Assembly (NCBI GenBank): GCA_903834925.1 | Contig: CAILLA010000076.1 | Span: 1-54,974, forward strand | DNA from: an uncultured Schlesneria sp. | GTDB lineage: Bacteria; Planctomycetota; Planctomycetia; Planctomycetales; Planctomycetaceae | DNA: 54,974 nt | Direction of reading: 5' to 3' | Part shown: positions 1 through 8,669 of the stretch, in pieces | How positions within the stretch are numbered: the first letter of the stretch is position 1 | Layout of the letters: every line of letters starts with the position of its first letter | Notes under the pieces: model-generated | Told to the model about the DNA's origin: nothing | The model's input: the letters and a program-made list of their open reading frames with translations, nothing else | Database searches by the model: none | Position numbers and translations under genes: made by a program

Positions 1-2
1 GG

Positions 3-101
3 GAAATGCTGCACGAAGAATTCCTCAAACCTCTGCCAGCAGACCCAGATCCAGTACAATTCTTCAGCAAATTGAAATCACTCTTCAACCTCTGCTTCTG
101 A
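3..101 (+). CDS. C-terminal end of an unidentified protein (partial)
   Basis: An open frame enters from the left edge and ends at TGA 99-101. The 32 visible residues end in LKSLFNLCF and include the stretch KPLPADPDPVQ. Codon use looks protein-like, but nothing identifies a family. It lies just before the WD40-like frame at 133, which has no convincing start of its own. The two could be neighbouring genes, or one gene broken by a frameshift. Both readings are inference; confidence is low because the segment is so short. Confidence 0.3.
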   Translation, partial: EMLHEEFLKPLPADPDPVQFFSKLKSLFNLCF

Positions 102-132
102 AATCCGATCCCCCAACCGAGGATCGCCTAAA

Positions 133-1224
133 GTGCAGTTTAAATCCAACCAGGTTTCCGGAGTCAAACCCGCACAGAACTCAAAAATCCCGTTCAAGCA
201 ACAGATTTTATCCTGCGCCTTCCAAGGTTCGGATTCAAAGATTGTTGTCGCCGAGCTTGTCGATTCCAAGCTAGAGATCTCTGCCATTGATCTCTTGGAT
301 GTTAAAAATCGCAGAGAACGGAATTTCGAAATCCTGAATAAACGCGAGCTAGCTTTGCCCATCGGGAAGAACGATCGGTCGAAACCGGACGTTCACATCG
401 GACGTGGTGGTCGATTAATGAGCGTACGGTTTAAGGGAGCGAAAGCGGGCGAAGGAATCAATACGATCATTAACCTTGAGGAACGCCCCAAAGACTTTGT
501 TGGCATTTGGCCACAGTCCTGGGAAGGAATTGGATTTACGAAATGGACCGTGTGTGAATCAAAACGGCTGATCGTGCGATCGAATGATACATTACCGCCC
601 GAGAACACCACGCACTCGACGCCGGTCGACATCGAGATTTACGAACTCCGCTCTGACCGCAACGCTCCAGAGAAAGTGCATCAGATATCGCTTTTACGTT
701 TGACATCAAAAAACGGACAAAAAATTCTCTCGTCGAGACCGATCTGTATTTCGGATGACGGATCGATGATTTTATTCCCAGATTGCATTCGGAATACCTC
801 GGGCGGAGAAACAGTTTTAAAGGATATCGAGGCAGGGGTACCTTCCCGATTCAGTCCGTCCTGCAAGCGACTTGCGACGATTGTTGGGAATGAGAACGTG
901 ATCCTTGAATTGGATTTTCACTTACAAAAAATCGACAAAAAGCCGGTCCGCCTTCGCACAGAAATTTACCGCAAAGAAGATCAAGTTCATCTTTTTGCGT
1001 TCCTGCCCGATGGCTCGCGCGTGTTCACGGTCAGCGAGGATGGAACGATACGAATCTGGCAAGCCGACCGTGAGGCTAAACCAATTGTGCTGCGGGAAAA
1101 TTTTTCAAACGCAAAGTCACTCGATGTCTCGCATGACGGTCGATTCTTAATTTGTGCGAACGATAAAGAGATCGCAATTTTCGACGCGGGTCAATCGTTC
1201 GTGTGCGAACCGGAACGAGAGTGA
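133..1224 (+). CDS. WD40-repeat-like protein, 5' end uncertain
   Basis: About 363 residues, probably a beta-propeller scaffold. Two WD-like blades are visible near the C-terminus: LFAFLPDGSRVFTVSEDG followed by TIRIW, then SLDVSHDGRFLICANDKEI followed by AIFDAG. The middle has looser blade-like strands such as PICISDDGSMILF. The only upstream starts are weak (GTG at 133, no ribosome binding site), and the frame is closed at 73-75. There is no signal peptide at this start. Frame 2 is also open from position 2 to about 270 and looks partly coding between 90 and 165, so the 5' part may carry a frameshift. In this phylum WD40 domains are often fused to kinases; the missing N-terminus could be such a domain, but that cannot be seen here. 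Confidence 0.6.
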   Translation: MQFKSNQVSGVKPAQNSKIPFKQQILSCAFQGSDSKIVVAELVDSKLEISAIDLLDVKNRRERNFEILNKRELALPIGKNDRSKPDVHIGRGGRLMSVRFKGAKAGEGINTIINLEERPKDFVGIWPQSWEGIGFTKWTVCESKRLIVRSNDTLPPENTTHSTPVDIEIYELRSDRNAPEKVHQISLLRLTSKNGQKILSSRPICISDDGSMILFPDCIRNTSGGETVLKDIEAGVPSRFSPSCKRLATIVGNENVILELDFHLQKIDKKPVRLRTEIYRKEDQVHLFAFLPDGSRVFTVSEDGTIRIWQADREAKPIVLRENFSNAKSLDVSHDGRFLICANDKEIAIFDAGQSFVCEPERE

Positions 1225-1277
1225 TCTTTAACTCCCCAATGGTTGGTTACGCGGGCAAAACGAACAGTCATTTATCG

Positions 1278-2516
1278 TCAAGATTTTCGCTCAAACGGGC
1301 GAAGCGCGTCTCGGAAATCGGAGACAGACGGGAAGCGCTCCAATGGGTCGCGGGTCAGCGCCTTTTGTATCACCATCGACAACGCTTCGGGGATATCAGT
1401 TCGGCGAGACTGGATCGGTACGGCGTCATGCAACAGAATCTGATGCAACACTTGTTGTACGGGTTTTCCAAAGTCGTGTGTGAATTGTCTAGTCAGCAAA
1501 AAATAGAGGGTCGCGGCTGCGGAATATTGATCGGCAGTCGTCTTAACGCAACGAGAATCAAGTATCTGTTCCGGTGACATAAACTTAGGGGTGCCGCAAA
1601 CCGCACCCGTGAGCGTAAGTCCGCTAAGTTTCGAGTCATGATACACCTTTGCAAGTCCAAAATCTGCCAATTTGACTCGCAATCGATTGCCCTCTCGAAC
1701 AACCAGTAAATTGCTCGGCTTGACGTCGCGATGGATGACATAACGACTGTGAGCGTACGACAACGCTTCAAGCACCTTACACACCATTCCAACTGCGATA
1801 GGGATCGGTAAATTGCCCTCCACCCCTGCGAGCCATTTTGTGGCATCCTGTCCTGGAAAGTACTCCATGACGAGAAAGAGTAATTGCCCCGTTTCACCTG
1901 AGCCGTGGTACCCTACGATACCAGTGTGATCGAGTGATTCAAGTATGGAAACTTCACGCAGAAAACGCTCATAGTCCGTTCGACTGCCCACAATCGCAGG
2001 TTTGATAATTTTGATCGCGACCGTCAGTTGGTCATGGACTCGGATCGCCTTGTAAACAATCCCCATTCCTCCCCGACCGATTTCTTCGACGACTTCGTAA
2101 CCATCAATTACAGGAAGTTCGAGTTCACTTTGACGGGTCGTTACTGGGATTGTTGCGCTGGATTTCGGACGCTTGTTATCACCGGATTCAATTGGTGTGA
2201 TTGTCGGCGCGATTGTCGAAACCAACGACACGCTGATTGCTGTGTCTCCGCCTTCGATGATGTCCCCATCCTTGAGGTCAACGGTTTGCGCCTGTTCTCC
2301 ATTAACCCAGGTGCCATTCGTACTTCCCAAATCCAGCAGTCGGCAGGCTGGCGGATTCACCTCGATCATGAAGTGTACGCGAGAGAAATAGGGGTCACCT
2401 TCCGGCAGGCAGAAATGCGCGAATTTTGCGCGACCCACGAAGAAATGCTCGTGCTGATCGAATGAAAACAACTTCCCTTGATGGGGACCTTTGATGACAT
2501 TCAAGACAATTTGCAT
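1278..2516 (-). CDS. FHA domain Ser/Thr protein kinase
   Basis: 412 residues. An N-terminal FHA phosphothreonine-binding domain (about residues 1-95) shows VGR, DPYFSRVHF and GSTNGTWVNG. A linker follows, then a Hanks-type kinase domain (about 140-408) with glycine loop GRGGMG, catalytic lysine in VAIK (K169), HRDVKPSN (D264), DFG (285-287) and the SPEQ end of the activation segment. No membrane segment is visible, so it should be cytosolic, unlike the zinc-finger kinase at 53305. I chose ATG 2516 rather than the upstream in-frame ATG at 2567 because GGGGGAA lies about 9 bases before it and the FHA fold begins immediately. Substrates are unknown. FHA plus kinase in one chain suggests autophosphorylation-dependent self-recognition, which is family knowledge rather than something seen here. 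Confidence 0.92.
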   Translation of the reverse strand: MQIVLNVIKGPHQGKLFSFDQHEHFFVGRAKFAHFCLPEGDPYFSRVHFMIEVNPPACRLLDLGSTNGTWVNGEQAQTVDLKDGDIIEGGDTAISVSLVSTIAPTITPIESGDNKRPKSSATIPVTTRQSELELPVIDGYEVVEEIGRGGMGIVYKAIRVHDQLTVAIKIIKPAIVGSRTDYERFLREVSILESLDHTGIVGYHGSGETGQLLFLVMEYFPGQDATKWLAGVEGNLPIPIAVGMVCKVLEALSYAHSRYVIHRDVKPSNLLVVREGNRLRVKLADFGLAKVYHDSKLSGLTLTGAVCGTPKFMSPEQILDSRCVKTTADQYSAAATLYFLLTRQFTHDFGKPVQQVLHQILLHDAVPIQSRRTDIPEALSMVIQKALTRDPLERFPSVSDFRDALRPFERKS

Positions 2517-2973
2517 GCCAAATGTTCCCCCGTTGCATAGACGATTTCCAGCCCATGCCGTTCGCACGAAACCTTCCCATTGAGTTTAACCACGTTCGAC
2601 GGGTGGATAAAGGCCGATCAACGAATGTACGTCACATTTTTCTCGCCTTTGGGTATTTTTGCTCCGCTTGACGAGCTGCATCGATTGCAACTGAATAGTT
2701 TTCCTGCATAATCTCATTTGAATAGTTGGGTCAGACAGAAATGAGTCCTTTGCATGAACTCATGTATTATCAATTTTCGATCCTCCGCATAGGCAGGCCG
2801 AAATTTCATTCCGACGCAGCCCTCAGGGCGACTTTTGATTAACTGTCCAGACGAACGCGAAGTATGGCACTCCAGTTGCGGCGAATGAATGCGGTTCAAG
2901 TGAACTGTGATTTTCCTTGCGACAGGTTGGGACAATTTTTGTTCATCAAACCCATTTACGAAAGCCGACCCTC
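2517..2973. other. Divergent intergenic region
   Basis: 457 bases between the divergent FHA kinase and the exported coiled-coil gene, so both promoters should lie here. A 9-base direct repeat TGAATAGTT occurs near 2692 and 2729. No gene, RNA or clear operator is recognised. Confidence 0.5.
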
Positions 2974-4464
2974 ATGTATCCGGCAAAAAGTTGGGCTCAC
3001 TTCTCTTATTCGTTCGTAATCGGGGTATTGCTATTGACGGAGCCGTTGCAATCTGCGGACCCGCCCAAAGCACCTCCTGCGCCCAAGGCACCACCTGCGC
3101 CCAAGGCACCACCTACGCCCAAAGAGAAGCTTGCCCAGCACTTGTCCTCGGCATTTGAGGTTGGATTCAAGCGTGGGGTAAATGAAAATAAGTCACTGAA
3201 ACAAGCGCTTGATGGGTCCCGTTCTGAATTCAGCCATGCACGCAAAATTGCGCCGAACGATCCACGTATCGACTACGCTGAGGCACTCGTGCTTCGTAAA
3301 AATGCTCAAAACCTGAAGGAAGTTCAGCTCAAATTGCTTAAGGCAACCCAACGAGAAAATGCCACCTACTGGCCAGCGTGGCGAGCGTTGATATGGACCA
3401 GCTTCGCCGAGCCCGACTACGGGAAAGGTTTCGATTACTTGGATCAGTATACGGACCGCCTGGTTGCTTCGACGCTCAATGAAGATACGCTACAGGCCGA
3501 GGTCGTGTGGATCGGGGAACTCATGGCCGGACTCAGTTTATTGAACCAAAGTAAACTCGTTGATCTGTGGAAGCGCGAAGACGCACGATTAAAGGAGCTC
3601 TTCACTTCGATGAATCAAATTGAGAACTATCAAATTGGACAAAAGAATATTGAAACGGAGCATCAGGATCGGTTTGACGAATTAGTAAGAATTCGAGAAG
3701 GCAAAATTAACACGCTTCGCCCGAAGGAGCAGACAGCTGTAAAGGCAAACGAGGCGGCGTTAAAAGAAGTGGATGGAAAAAAAGAAGAATTAAAGCAGGA
3801 ATTGCAAGAATATCGTGCCGCATTTGACCGTGCTAAAGAAACCTATAAGAAGAACGCCCAGGACTTAATGAGCCAATATACTCCTTTAGAAGTGGCTTAT
3901 GAAACTGAAGTGGTTGCCAGGCATGAAATCCATAAACAAATCGTGACTCTACAAACGCAATCGGCGCAAATTCAAAACCAGCCCCTTCCTCATGATCCTG
4001 CGCAGCGAAGTAACCAAATTGCAATTCGGCACGAAAGTATTCTCAAGCTTCAGCAACAGATACTTGCGTATCAAAAAGATTTGGTAGTGAGTGAAATCAA
4101 GTGTGACAAGTTACGGGTTGATGCCCTCAATTTGTTCAAGAGAGCAGAGATTGAGTACAAGAAGTACGCCGATGCTGAGGCGACTTTTTTGAAACAGGCC
4201 GGGGGGGTTTTGGAGGTCGACCAAATGGTCGAAAATCAAAGAAGGACATTTGCGAAACGTAACGCGGCAATCAAGAAGACTCCCGTCGATAAAAAGGTTA
4301 CGAAAGAAGCAAAGAAGGTTTTTAGTGCTCAATCATCGTTCGGTACCTTTGTCGAATTTACCCCGGAAAAAGAATACAATAGTTTGCTCAAAGACTTTGG
4401 GACGACGATCCTTCCCGAGGTTGCCGTGGACGCGAAATCTGAAGCAAATGCGAAAATGAAGTGA
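2974..4464 (+). CDS. Exported coiled-coil protein with PPAPKA repeats
   Basis: 496 residues, no family recognised. The ATG at 2974 is preferred because it starts a signal peptide (hydrophobic VIGVLLL, likely cleavage near LQSAD). A proline-alanine-lysine linker follows, with three tandem hexads PPAPKA, PPAPKA, PPTPKE. Residues about 65-160 look TPR-like (HARKIAPNDPRIDYAEALVL, then alternating helices). From about 210 to 420 the sequence is rich in K, E and Q with a long coiled-coil character (EAALKEVDGKKEELKQELQE). A structural or scaffolding role in the periplasm is the most that can be inferred. The PPAPKA linker may span peptidoglycan or hold the rod away from the membrane. It stands alone, convergent with the gene at 4639. 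Confidence 0.75.
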   Translation: MYPAKSWAHFSYSFVIGVLLLTEPLQSADPPKAPPAPKAPPAPKAPPTPKEKLAQHLSSAFEVGFKRGVNENKSLKQALDGSRSEFSHARKIAPNDPRIDYAEALVLRKNAQNLKEVQLKLLKATQRENATYWPAWRALIWTSFAEPDYGKGFDYLDQYTDRLVASTLNEDTLQAEVVWIGELMAGLSLLNQSKLVDLWKREDARLKELFTSMNQIENYQIGQKNIETEHQDRFDELVRIREGKINTLRPKEQTAVKANEAALKEVDGKKEELKQELQEYRAAFDRAKETYKKNAQDLMSQYTPLEVAYETEVVARHEIHKQIVTLQTQSAQIQNQPLPHDPAQRSNQIAIRHESILKLQQQILAYQKDLVVSEIKCDKLRVDALNLFKRAEIEYKKYADAEATFLKQAGGVLEVDQMVENQRRTFAKRNAAIKKTPVDKKVTKEAKKVFSAQSSFGTFVEFTPEKEYNSLLKDFGTTILPEVAVDAKSEANAKMK

Positions 4465-4638
4465 GAATTGATGTCGAATTGTCTTCGACTGAAATGAAGA
4501 CTCGTCAGTAAATTCATGCCTGAACCTGCTAAAAACTTGCACCGATTTACGTAGGCGATGATTTGATTCCGCTGATTTCAACTCCACGTGCAATGAAATT
4601 ACAGTCGGGCGAATTTACGAAATCAAATAGGAGGCACC

Positions 4639-7305
4639 TCACCTGAACTGTTCGACGTTTCTGTCGTCTTGAGCCGTCGAAGGTGTCTGCTTTAATCGTT
4701 CGATGACTGCGCGGGAGGTCAGCTTTCGCAGGTTGATATCTCCTGGTTGTCGACTGCTGCACCATTGCAGATGTTCGGATGCCTCGGGAACTCGGTCGGC
4801 CGTCATCAAGTCCAGGCCGAGCATGTAATGAATCGAGTAATTATGTGGAAGTCGCTCGACAGCATAAGATAGCGTATTTATTGCGGCATCAATGTCGGCA
4901 ATTTCGATGCAAACATTGCGGATCGCGATCAGCGTAGCCTCAAGTTCGTCATCCGATGTCAGCGACTTGGCGTGTCTTAAACCTTCTTTGATAAACAATC
5001 GTTGAGCCTTTTCAGCCTCTTCCGCGCGCTCGGCCTTTACGAATGCCTGGGCGATGGCCTCAAGTCCCTTCCAGTCGGGTTGGAATTCCGTTTCGAACTG
5101 CTCCAGCGACAATTGGTTTGCAAGAATTCCGGCAATGCGTTGTCGCATTCTCGGGCTTCGCTGGAACGCGGGACGCCAATACTTGAGTGCGTTCTCAAAT
5201 TGGCCGTTCTGCAATTCCGAGCTGCCGATCAGATACAGCGTATCGGAATCGCTGGGACGCAATCGGAGTGATTGACCAAGACAGCGCTGAGAAAAATCGT
5301 CGCTATCCGGGCGATTGATAAAATTCAATTCGGACATTTGCACATATGCCTTGGAGCGCATCGGGCAATTTGCAAGAGACCGATTGATCGCCCGTTTGGC
5401 GAGTCGCAAAAGTTTCAGGTTGGCTCCAACCGCGTTTTCAAGCCATTCCGTCTTCGCTTTTGGTGACTTGAACTGAGTCTCTGATGCGCGTACCGCATCG
5501 CGCACCATCGCGAGCGACATTGAATTTTCGGCATGTTGCTGTCGAATGTCAAAAAGTTGAATGTAGGCGCTACAGGCTGATTCCTGCAACTTGGCGTCAC
5601 GCGGATTGACTTTTGCAGCGAGTAGAGCTTCTTTCAGTCGTTGTTGGATTGCGGCTTCTTTTTCTTGGTCGGTGTAGTCGCTGACGTCGGAGCTGGCGAT
5701 TCGCATTTCCTGCATTCGATGCACTTCCGCCAGTAACGCTGGATACTTGAGATCGAACATCCATACTGCAAGAGCGATGATTCCGCACATGGCGGTAGCT
5801 GTGACGAATCGGGGAATTCGGAACGAAAGCGGACTGCGACCTGCGGCTTGTTTCGTCAGGCGAAAAAGCCGAGCAGCACAGGCCAACTGCACCGCCAGAA
5901 GCAACATGCACGATGGCGTGTACCAGAAGAAATCTCCAATGGCGTGCAAAACATTTGCAATTAGGCTGGCGAGGATTACCGCTGCCGCCGAACTTGCTTT
6001 CGTATCCTCATTCCATAACGAAACAAGGCACCACCAGAAACTCGTTGCGATAAAGAGAACGGCCACGGTCAATCCGAACAGACCGGATTCTGACGCGACT
6101 TGCAGATAACCACATTCCGCATGCGTGTACTCAAGCCCGTCTTCGGTATTGGAATCGATATGCAATTGATAAGCGTCGCTATGCGTTCCAACACCCGTAC
6201 CCAGAAATGGAAAATCCCTGGCAACTTGATAATTCGCCTGCCAGATCTCACTACGTCCGGAATCCTGTTTGAGTCGTCCGGCCAGAACTGATTCGTACTT
6301 ACTCAAAGAGAACAATCCGCTCGTCGCCATCGCAACGAGCAGCAGACCAACACCGAATTTCACCGATGCCAAGCCGATTCGACACAACAGCCCGACTGCA
6401 ATGCACGTGGTCAACGACACTGCCAATAAGCCGCCGCGAGACAGCGTCATCAAGACCGTTAGCGCAATTCCTGCCAGCGATGTCAGCAACAGGACGCAGC
6501 AAAGAGTATGCAGACCCGAGGGCATTCCACGTCGAGATGCCTTGTCCAGATGTTGCTGCTGAAGGCGGCGCAACAGCCACCAGAGCAACGGGGCCGTACC
6601 CAGGGCCATGAATTGGGCAAGGTGATTTCGATTCGTGAAACACCCCAAGGGATACGTATCCGTTGTCATAAACGGATGATCGTAATACCAAAAGAACTTC
6701 CCGTTGCCGGCGAGGAATTGCATTTGAGCAAACACCATCATGGCCACCGCCATTAGTGCGACACGGCACAAAGTCTGTTCGACATCTCGGATCGTCCGAA
6801 TTCGCTGACAAGCGACGCCAAACAACAAGACATACGATGTGAATGTGGCCAGTCCCGATGTTGTTTCCCAGGGAGCAAGTGATAGCTGATGCCAGCCTGC
6901 CGGGAACAAACTTGCAGTTTCTTTATCGAACCAAAGAGGGAGAATCTCTTTGAGCTGCGGTGATATGGCCAGTAACAGATCCGTCGGAAGAATGATGATC
7001 TGGGATAATCCGACAAGAATCCCCGCAGCCCACACCCATTCGCTTCCTGTCCACGAGTACCTCGAGTCGGAAGTGACGAGCTGATACAACATCCAGCAAA
7101 ATGCGGTAACGGATGCTCCGATGACGAGCGCAACCTGCCCGCTGGCCATTCGGCCGCCGAACCCAATCGCAACCGCGAACATCGTCGACCACAGGCAGAC
7201 GTCAGTGGCGGTCACCAACAATGCTTGCGGAGACACCTGTGTACCGAACTCGGTAACCGGGCTCTTACGGTGTGAAGACTTCGTTCGTTTCGACCCATGC
7301 GACAT
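4639..7305 (-). CDS. O-antigen ligase/polymerase-like membrane protein with TPR tail
   Basis: 888 residues from ATG 7305 (upstream in-frame ATG 7395 gives a poor N-terminus). The first half has about ten to twelve hydrophobic segments. A Wzy_C-type loop is visible: GTGVGTHSDAYQLHID followed by EYTHAECGYLQVASESGLFG, the region that in O-antigen ligases and polymerases contacts the lipid-linked sugar. A further membrane segment near residue 520 (TAMCGIIALAVWMFDL) leads into a roughly 350-residue soluble tail with TPR-like helix pairs (SDTLYLIGSSELQNGQFENA and others). The likely role is polymerising or ligating a surface glycan, or glycosylating a protein, at the outer face of the inner membrane. 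Substrate cannot be told. No glycan cluster adjoins it; the nearest sugar genes are at 21913 and 38539-41911. Confidence 0.82.
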   Translation of the reverse strand: MSHGSKRTKSSHRKSPVTEFGTQVSPQALLVTATDVCLWSTMFAVAIGFGGRMASGQVALVIGASVTAFCWMLYQLVTSDSRYSWTGSEWVWAAGILVGLSQIIILPTDLLLAISPQLKEILPLWFDKETASLFPAGWHQLSLAPWETTSGLATFTSYVLLFGVACQRIRTIRDVEQTLCRVALMAVAMMVFAQMQFLAGNGKFFWYYDHPFMTTDTYPLGCFTNRNHLAQFMALGTAPLLWWLLRRLQQQHLDKASRRGMPSGLHTLCCVLLLTSLAGIALTVLMTLSRGGLLAVSLTTCIAVGLLCRIGLASVKFGVGLLLVAMATSGLFSLSKYESVLAGRLKQDSGRSEIWQANYQVARDFPFLGTGVGTHSDAYQLHIDSNTEDGLEYTHAECGYLQVASESGLFGLTVAVLFIATSFWWCLVSLWNEDTKASSAAAVILASLIANVLHAIGDFFWYTPSCMLLLAVQLACAARLFRLTKQAAGRSPLSFRIPRFVTATAMCGIIALAVWMFDLKYPALLAEVHRMQEMRIASSDVSDYTDQEKEAAIQQRLKEALLAAKVNPRDAKLQESACSAYIQLFDIRQQHAENSMSLAMVRDAVRASETQFKSPKAKTEWLENAVGANLKLLRLAKRAINRSLANCPMRSKAYVQMSELNFINRPDSDDFSQRCLGQSLRLRPSDSDTLYLIGSSELQNGQFENALKYWRPAFQRSPRMRQRIAGILANQLSLEQFETEFQPDWKGLEAIAQAFVKAERAEEAEKAQRLFIKEGLRHAKSLTSDDELEATLIAIRNVCIEIADIDAAINTLSYAVERLPHNYSIHYMLGLDLMTADRVPEASEHLQWCSSRQPGDINLRKLTSRAVIERLKQTPSTAQDDRNVEQFR

Positions 7306-7400
7306 GGTGATGGAAGCTCGACCTGGTGGCGAGAAACACGAAATTGCGATCCAGGCGCGTAGAATCGCAACATCTGGCGAGTCTGCAAAGACCAATATCG

Positions 7401-7468
7401 CGTTTCCCTCCTGGAGTGCCCCAGGTTAACCGAAGACGGAAAACCTGGGGCACTCCGCGAGGGAAACG
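7401..7468. repeat. Long two-part hairpin
   Basis: Arms CGTTTCCCTC (7401-7410) and GAGTGCCCCAGGTT (7414-7427) pair exactly with AACCTGGGGCACTC (7442-7455) and GAGGGAAACG (7459-7468). The two stems are separated by a 3-base internal loop. The apical loop contains ACCGAAGACGG, which recurs at 54959-54969. There are 24 paired positions and no T-run. It lies 96 bases upstream of the ligase-like start and downstream of speB in transcription order. Confidence 0.85.
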
Positions 7469-7521
7469 AATTCCTTTGGCATGTTTTGCGGTACATCTGT
7501 CCTAGTCCCGGAATTCAGCAA

Positions 7522-7555
7522 GGTTAAACGATGAATCCGTCGCCATCGTTTAACC
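7522..7555. repeat. GGTTAAACGATG hairpin
   Basis: GGTTAAACGATG (7522-7533) pairs perfectly with CATCGTTTAACC (7544-7555) across a 10-base loop. The first 15 bases (GGTTAAACGATGAAT) are repeated exactly at 7701-7715, where they encode the last residues of the speB product. Confidence 0.8.
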
Positions 7556-7695
7556 GCGCCTCGAAGAGAAGCGGGAGCGGAGCGGCGAAATTGCCGTCAG
7601 CCGAGGCGTCATTTCTCGTTGGGCCACTGCAAAAAGTCAGGTCTGGGGCAATGTCTGAAGAAATCGGCTGAACGCCGATTCGCCTGCGCCGCTGG

Positions 7696-8655
7696 CTACG
7701 GGTTAAACGATGAATGTGTCGACTTACTTGAGCCAAGGGCAACCAGCGATAGGAATTCAAACACAAGATTTGCCGCGAGAATCGCTGTGATATTTGCCGA
7801 GTCGAACGGGGGCGAAACTTCGACGATATCGAACCCGACCAGGTTCGACCCACGTAGTCCCCTCACAAGTTGCAAAATTTCGTAGCTTGTGAATCCGCCA
7901 ACTTCCGGGGTTCCAGTTCCTGGTGCAAATGCAGGATCGACCGCGTCAATATCAAGAGTGACATAGGTCGGTTTGTTTCCAATGCATGACGTCAATTCGT
8001 TCAAAACCTGGCCAACCCCGACTCGGCGAAACTCGTCGAACGTGAACATTCGGGCACCAAGACTTTTGGCATCGAGATAATCCTCGGGTCCGTTCGTCGG
8101 GCCACGGATGCCAATCTGAAAGTAGGCGGATGTATCGATTAACGACTCTTCGATCGCTCGACGAAATGGCGTCCCGTGGCTGTATCGCTGACCGGGATAT
8201 TCGGAATCCCAGGTATCGGGATGAGCATCGAAATGGACAACTGCGAGCGGTCCATACTTTTTGGCGTGGGCACGCAATAATGGAAGCGAGATGGAATGGT
8301 CGCCGCCCAGTGAGATCAGCTTTGATCCAGACGAAATCATTCGACTGGCTGCGCGTTCAATTTCGTGATGAGTGGCGACAATATCGGGCGGCACGACATC
8401 AATGTCACCCAGATCCGCGACCTTCAACGATTTGAACGGCGCGACCTGTTGAGCGTTATTGTATCCCCAAAGCAACAGCGACTGTTCTCGAATCGAGCGG
8501 GGGCCAAATCGAGTGCCGCTTCGGTAGGATACCGAGCCGTCATACGGCACACCGACGATCGAAACATCGTAACCTTGGGGGTCACTGACAAACGGGCATC
8601 GTCCAAAGGATGCGATGCCCGAATAAGGCTGAGCTGCAAACACCGGGGCGTTCAT
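7696..8655 (-). CDS. speB: Agmatinase/arginase family ureohydrolase
   Basis: 319 residues, normal family length. It hydrolyses a guanidino group, most likely agmatine to putrescine and urea, with a binuclear manganese centre. All ligands are visible: H120 in GGDHS, D143/H145/D147 in DAHPD, and D235/D237 in LDIDAVDPAFAPGTGTPE. Guanidinobutyrate or a related substrate is possible. The start at 8655 has AGGAGG 4-5 bases upstream, 14 bases after the mtnA stop, so the two are co-transcribed. Polyamine synthesis yields methylthioadenosine, which the mtnA pathway recycles; this supports the agmatine reading. The last codons (HSSFNP, stop TAG) overlap the GGTTAAACGATGAAT repeat, so the extreme C-terminus is probably repeat-derived. 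Confidence 0.93.
   Translation of the reverse strand: MNAPVFAAQPYSGIASFGRCPFVSDPQGYDVSIVGVPYDGSVSYRSGTRFGPRSIREQSLLLWGYNNAQQVAPFKSLKVADLGDIDVVPPDIVATHHEIERAASRMISSGSKLISLGGDHSISLPLLRAHAKKYGPLAVVHFDAHPDTWDSEYPGQRYSHGTPFRRAIEESLIDTSAYFQIGIRGPTNGPEDYLDAKSLGARMFTFDEFRRVGVGQVLNELTSCIGNKPTYVTLDIDAVDPAFAPGTGTPEVGGFTSYEILQLVRGLRGSNLVGFDIVEVSPPFDSANITAILAANLVFEFLSLVALGSSKSTHSSFNP
7701..7715. repeat. Second copy of GGTTAAACGATGAAT, inside speB 3' end
   Basis: Exact 15-base copy of the left arm of the hairpin at 7522. On the minus strand it encodes HSSFN at the end of the ureohydrolase, just before its TAG stop. Confidence 0.7.
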
Positions 8656-8669
8656 GAGACCTCCTGAAT

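Larger units (their letters stand above)
7306..7695. other. Hairpin-rich spacer between speB and the O-antigen-ligase-like gene
   Basis: 390 bases with no credible gene. It is packed with inverted repeats: 7401-7468, 7522-7555, a CGCCTCG/CGAGGCG pair near 7557 and 7603, and ATCGGC/GCCGAT at 7663-7679. None has a convincing T-run, so repeat elements fit better than simple terminators. Confidence 0.6.

Noticed and set aside
3075-3125. Microsatellite or CRISPR-like repeat in the coiled-coil gene
   Set aside because: It is three in-frame copies of an 18-base unit coding PPAPKA-type hexads, a normal proline-rich linker.
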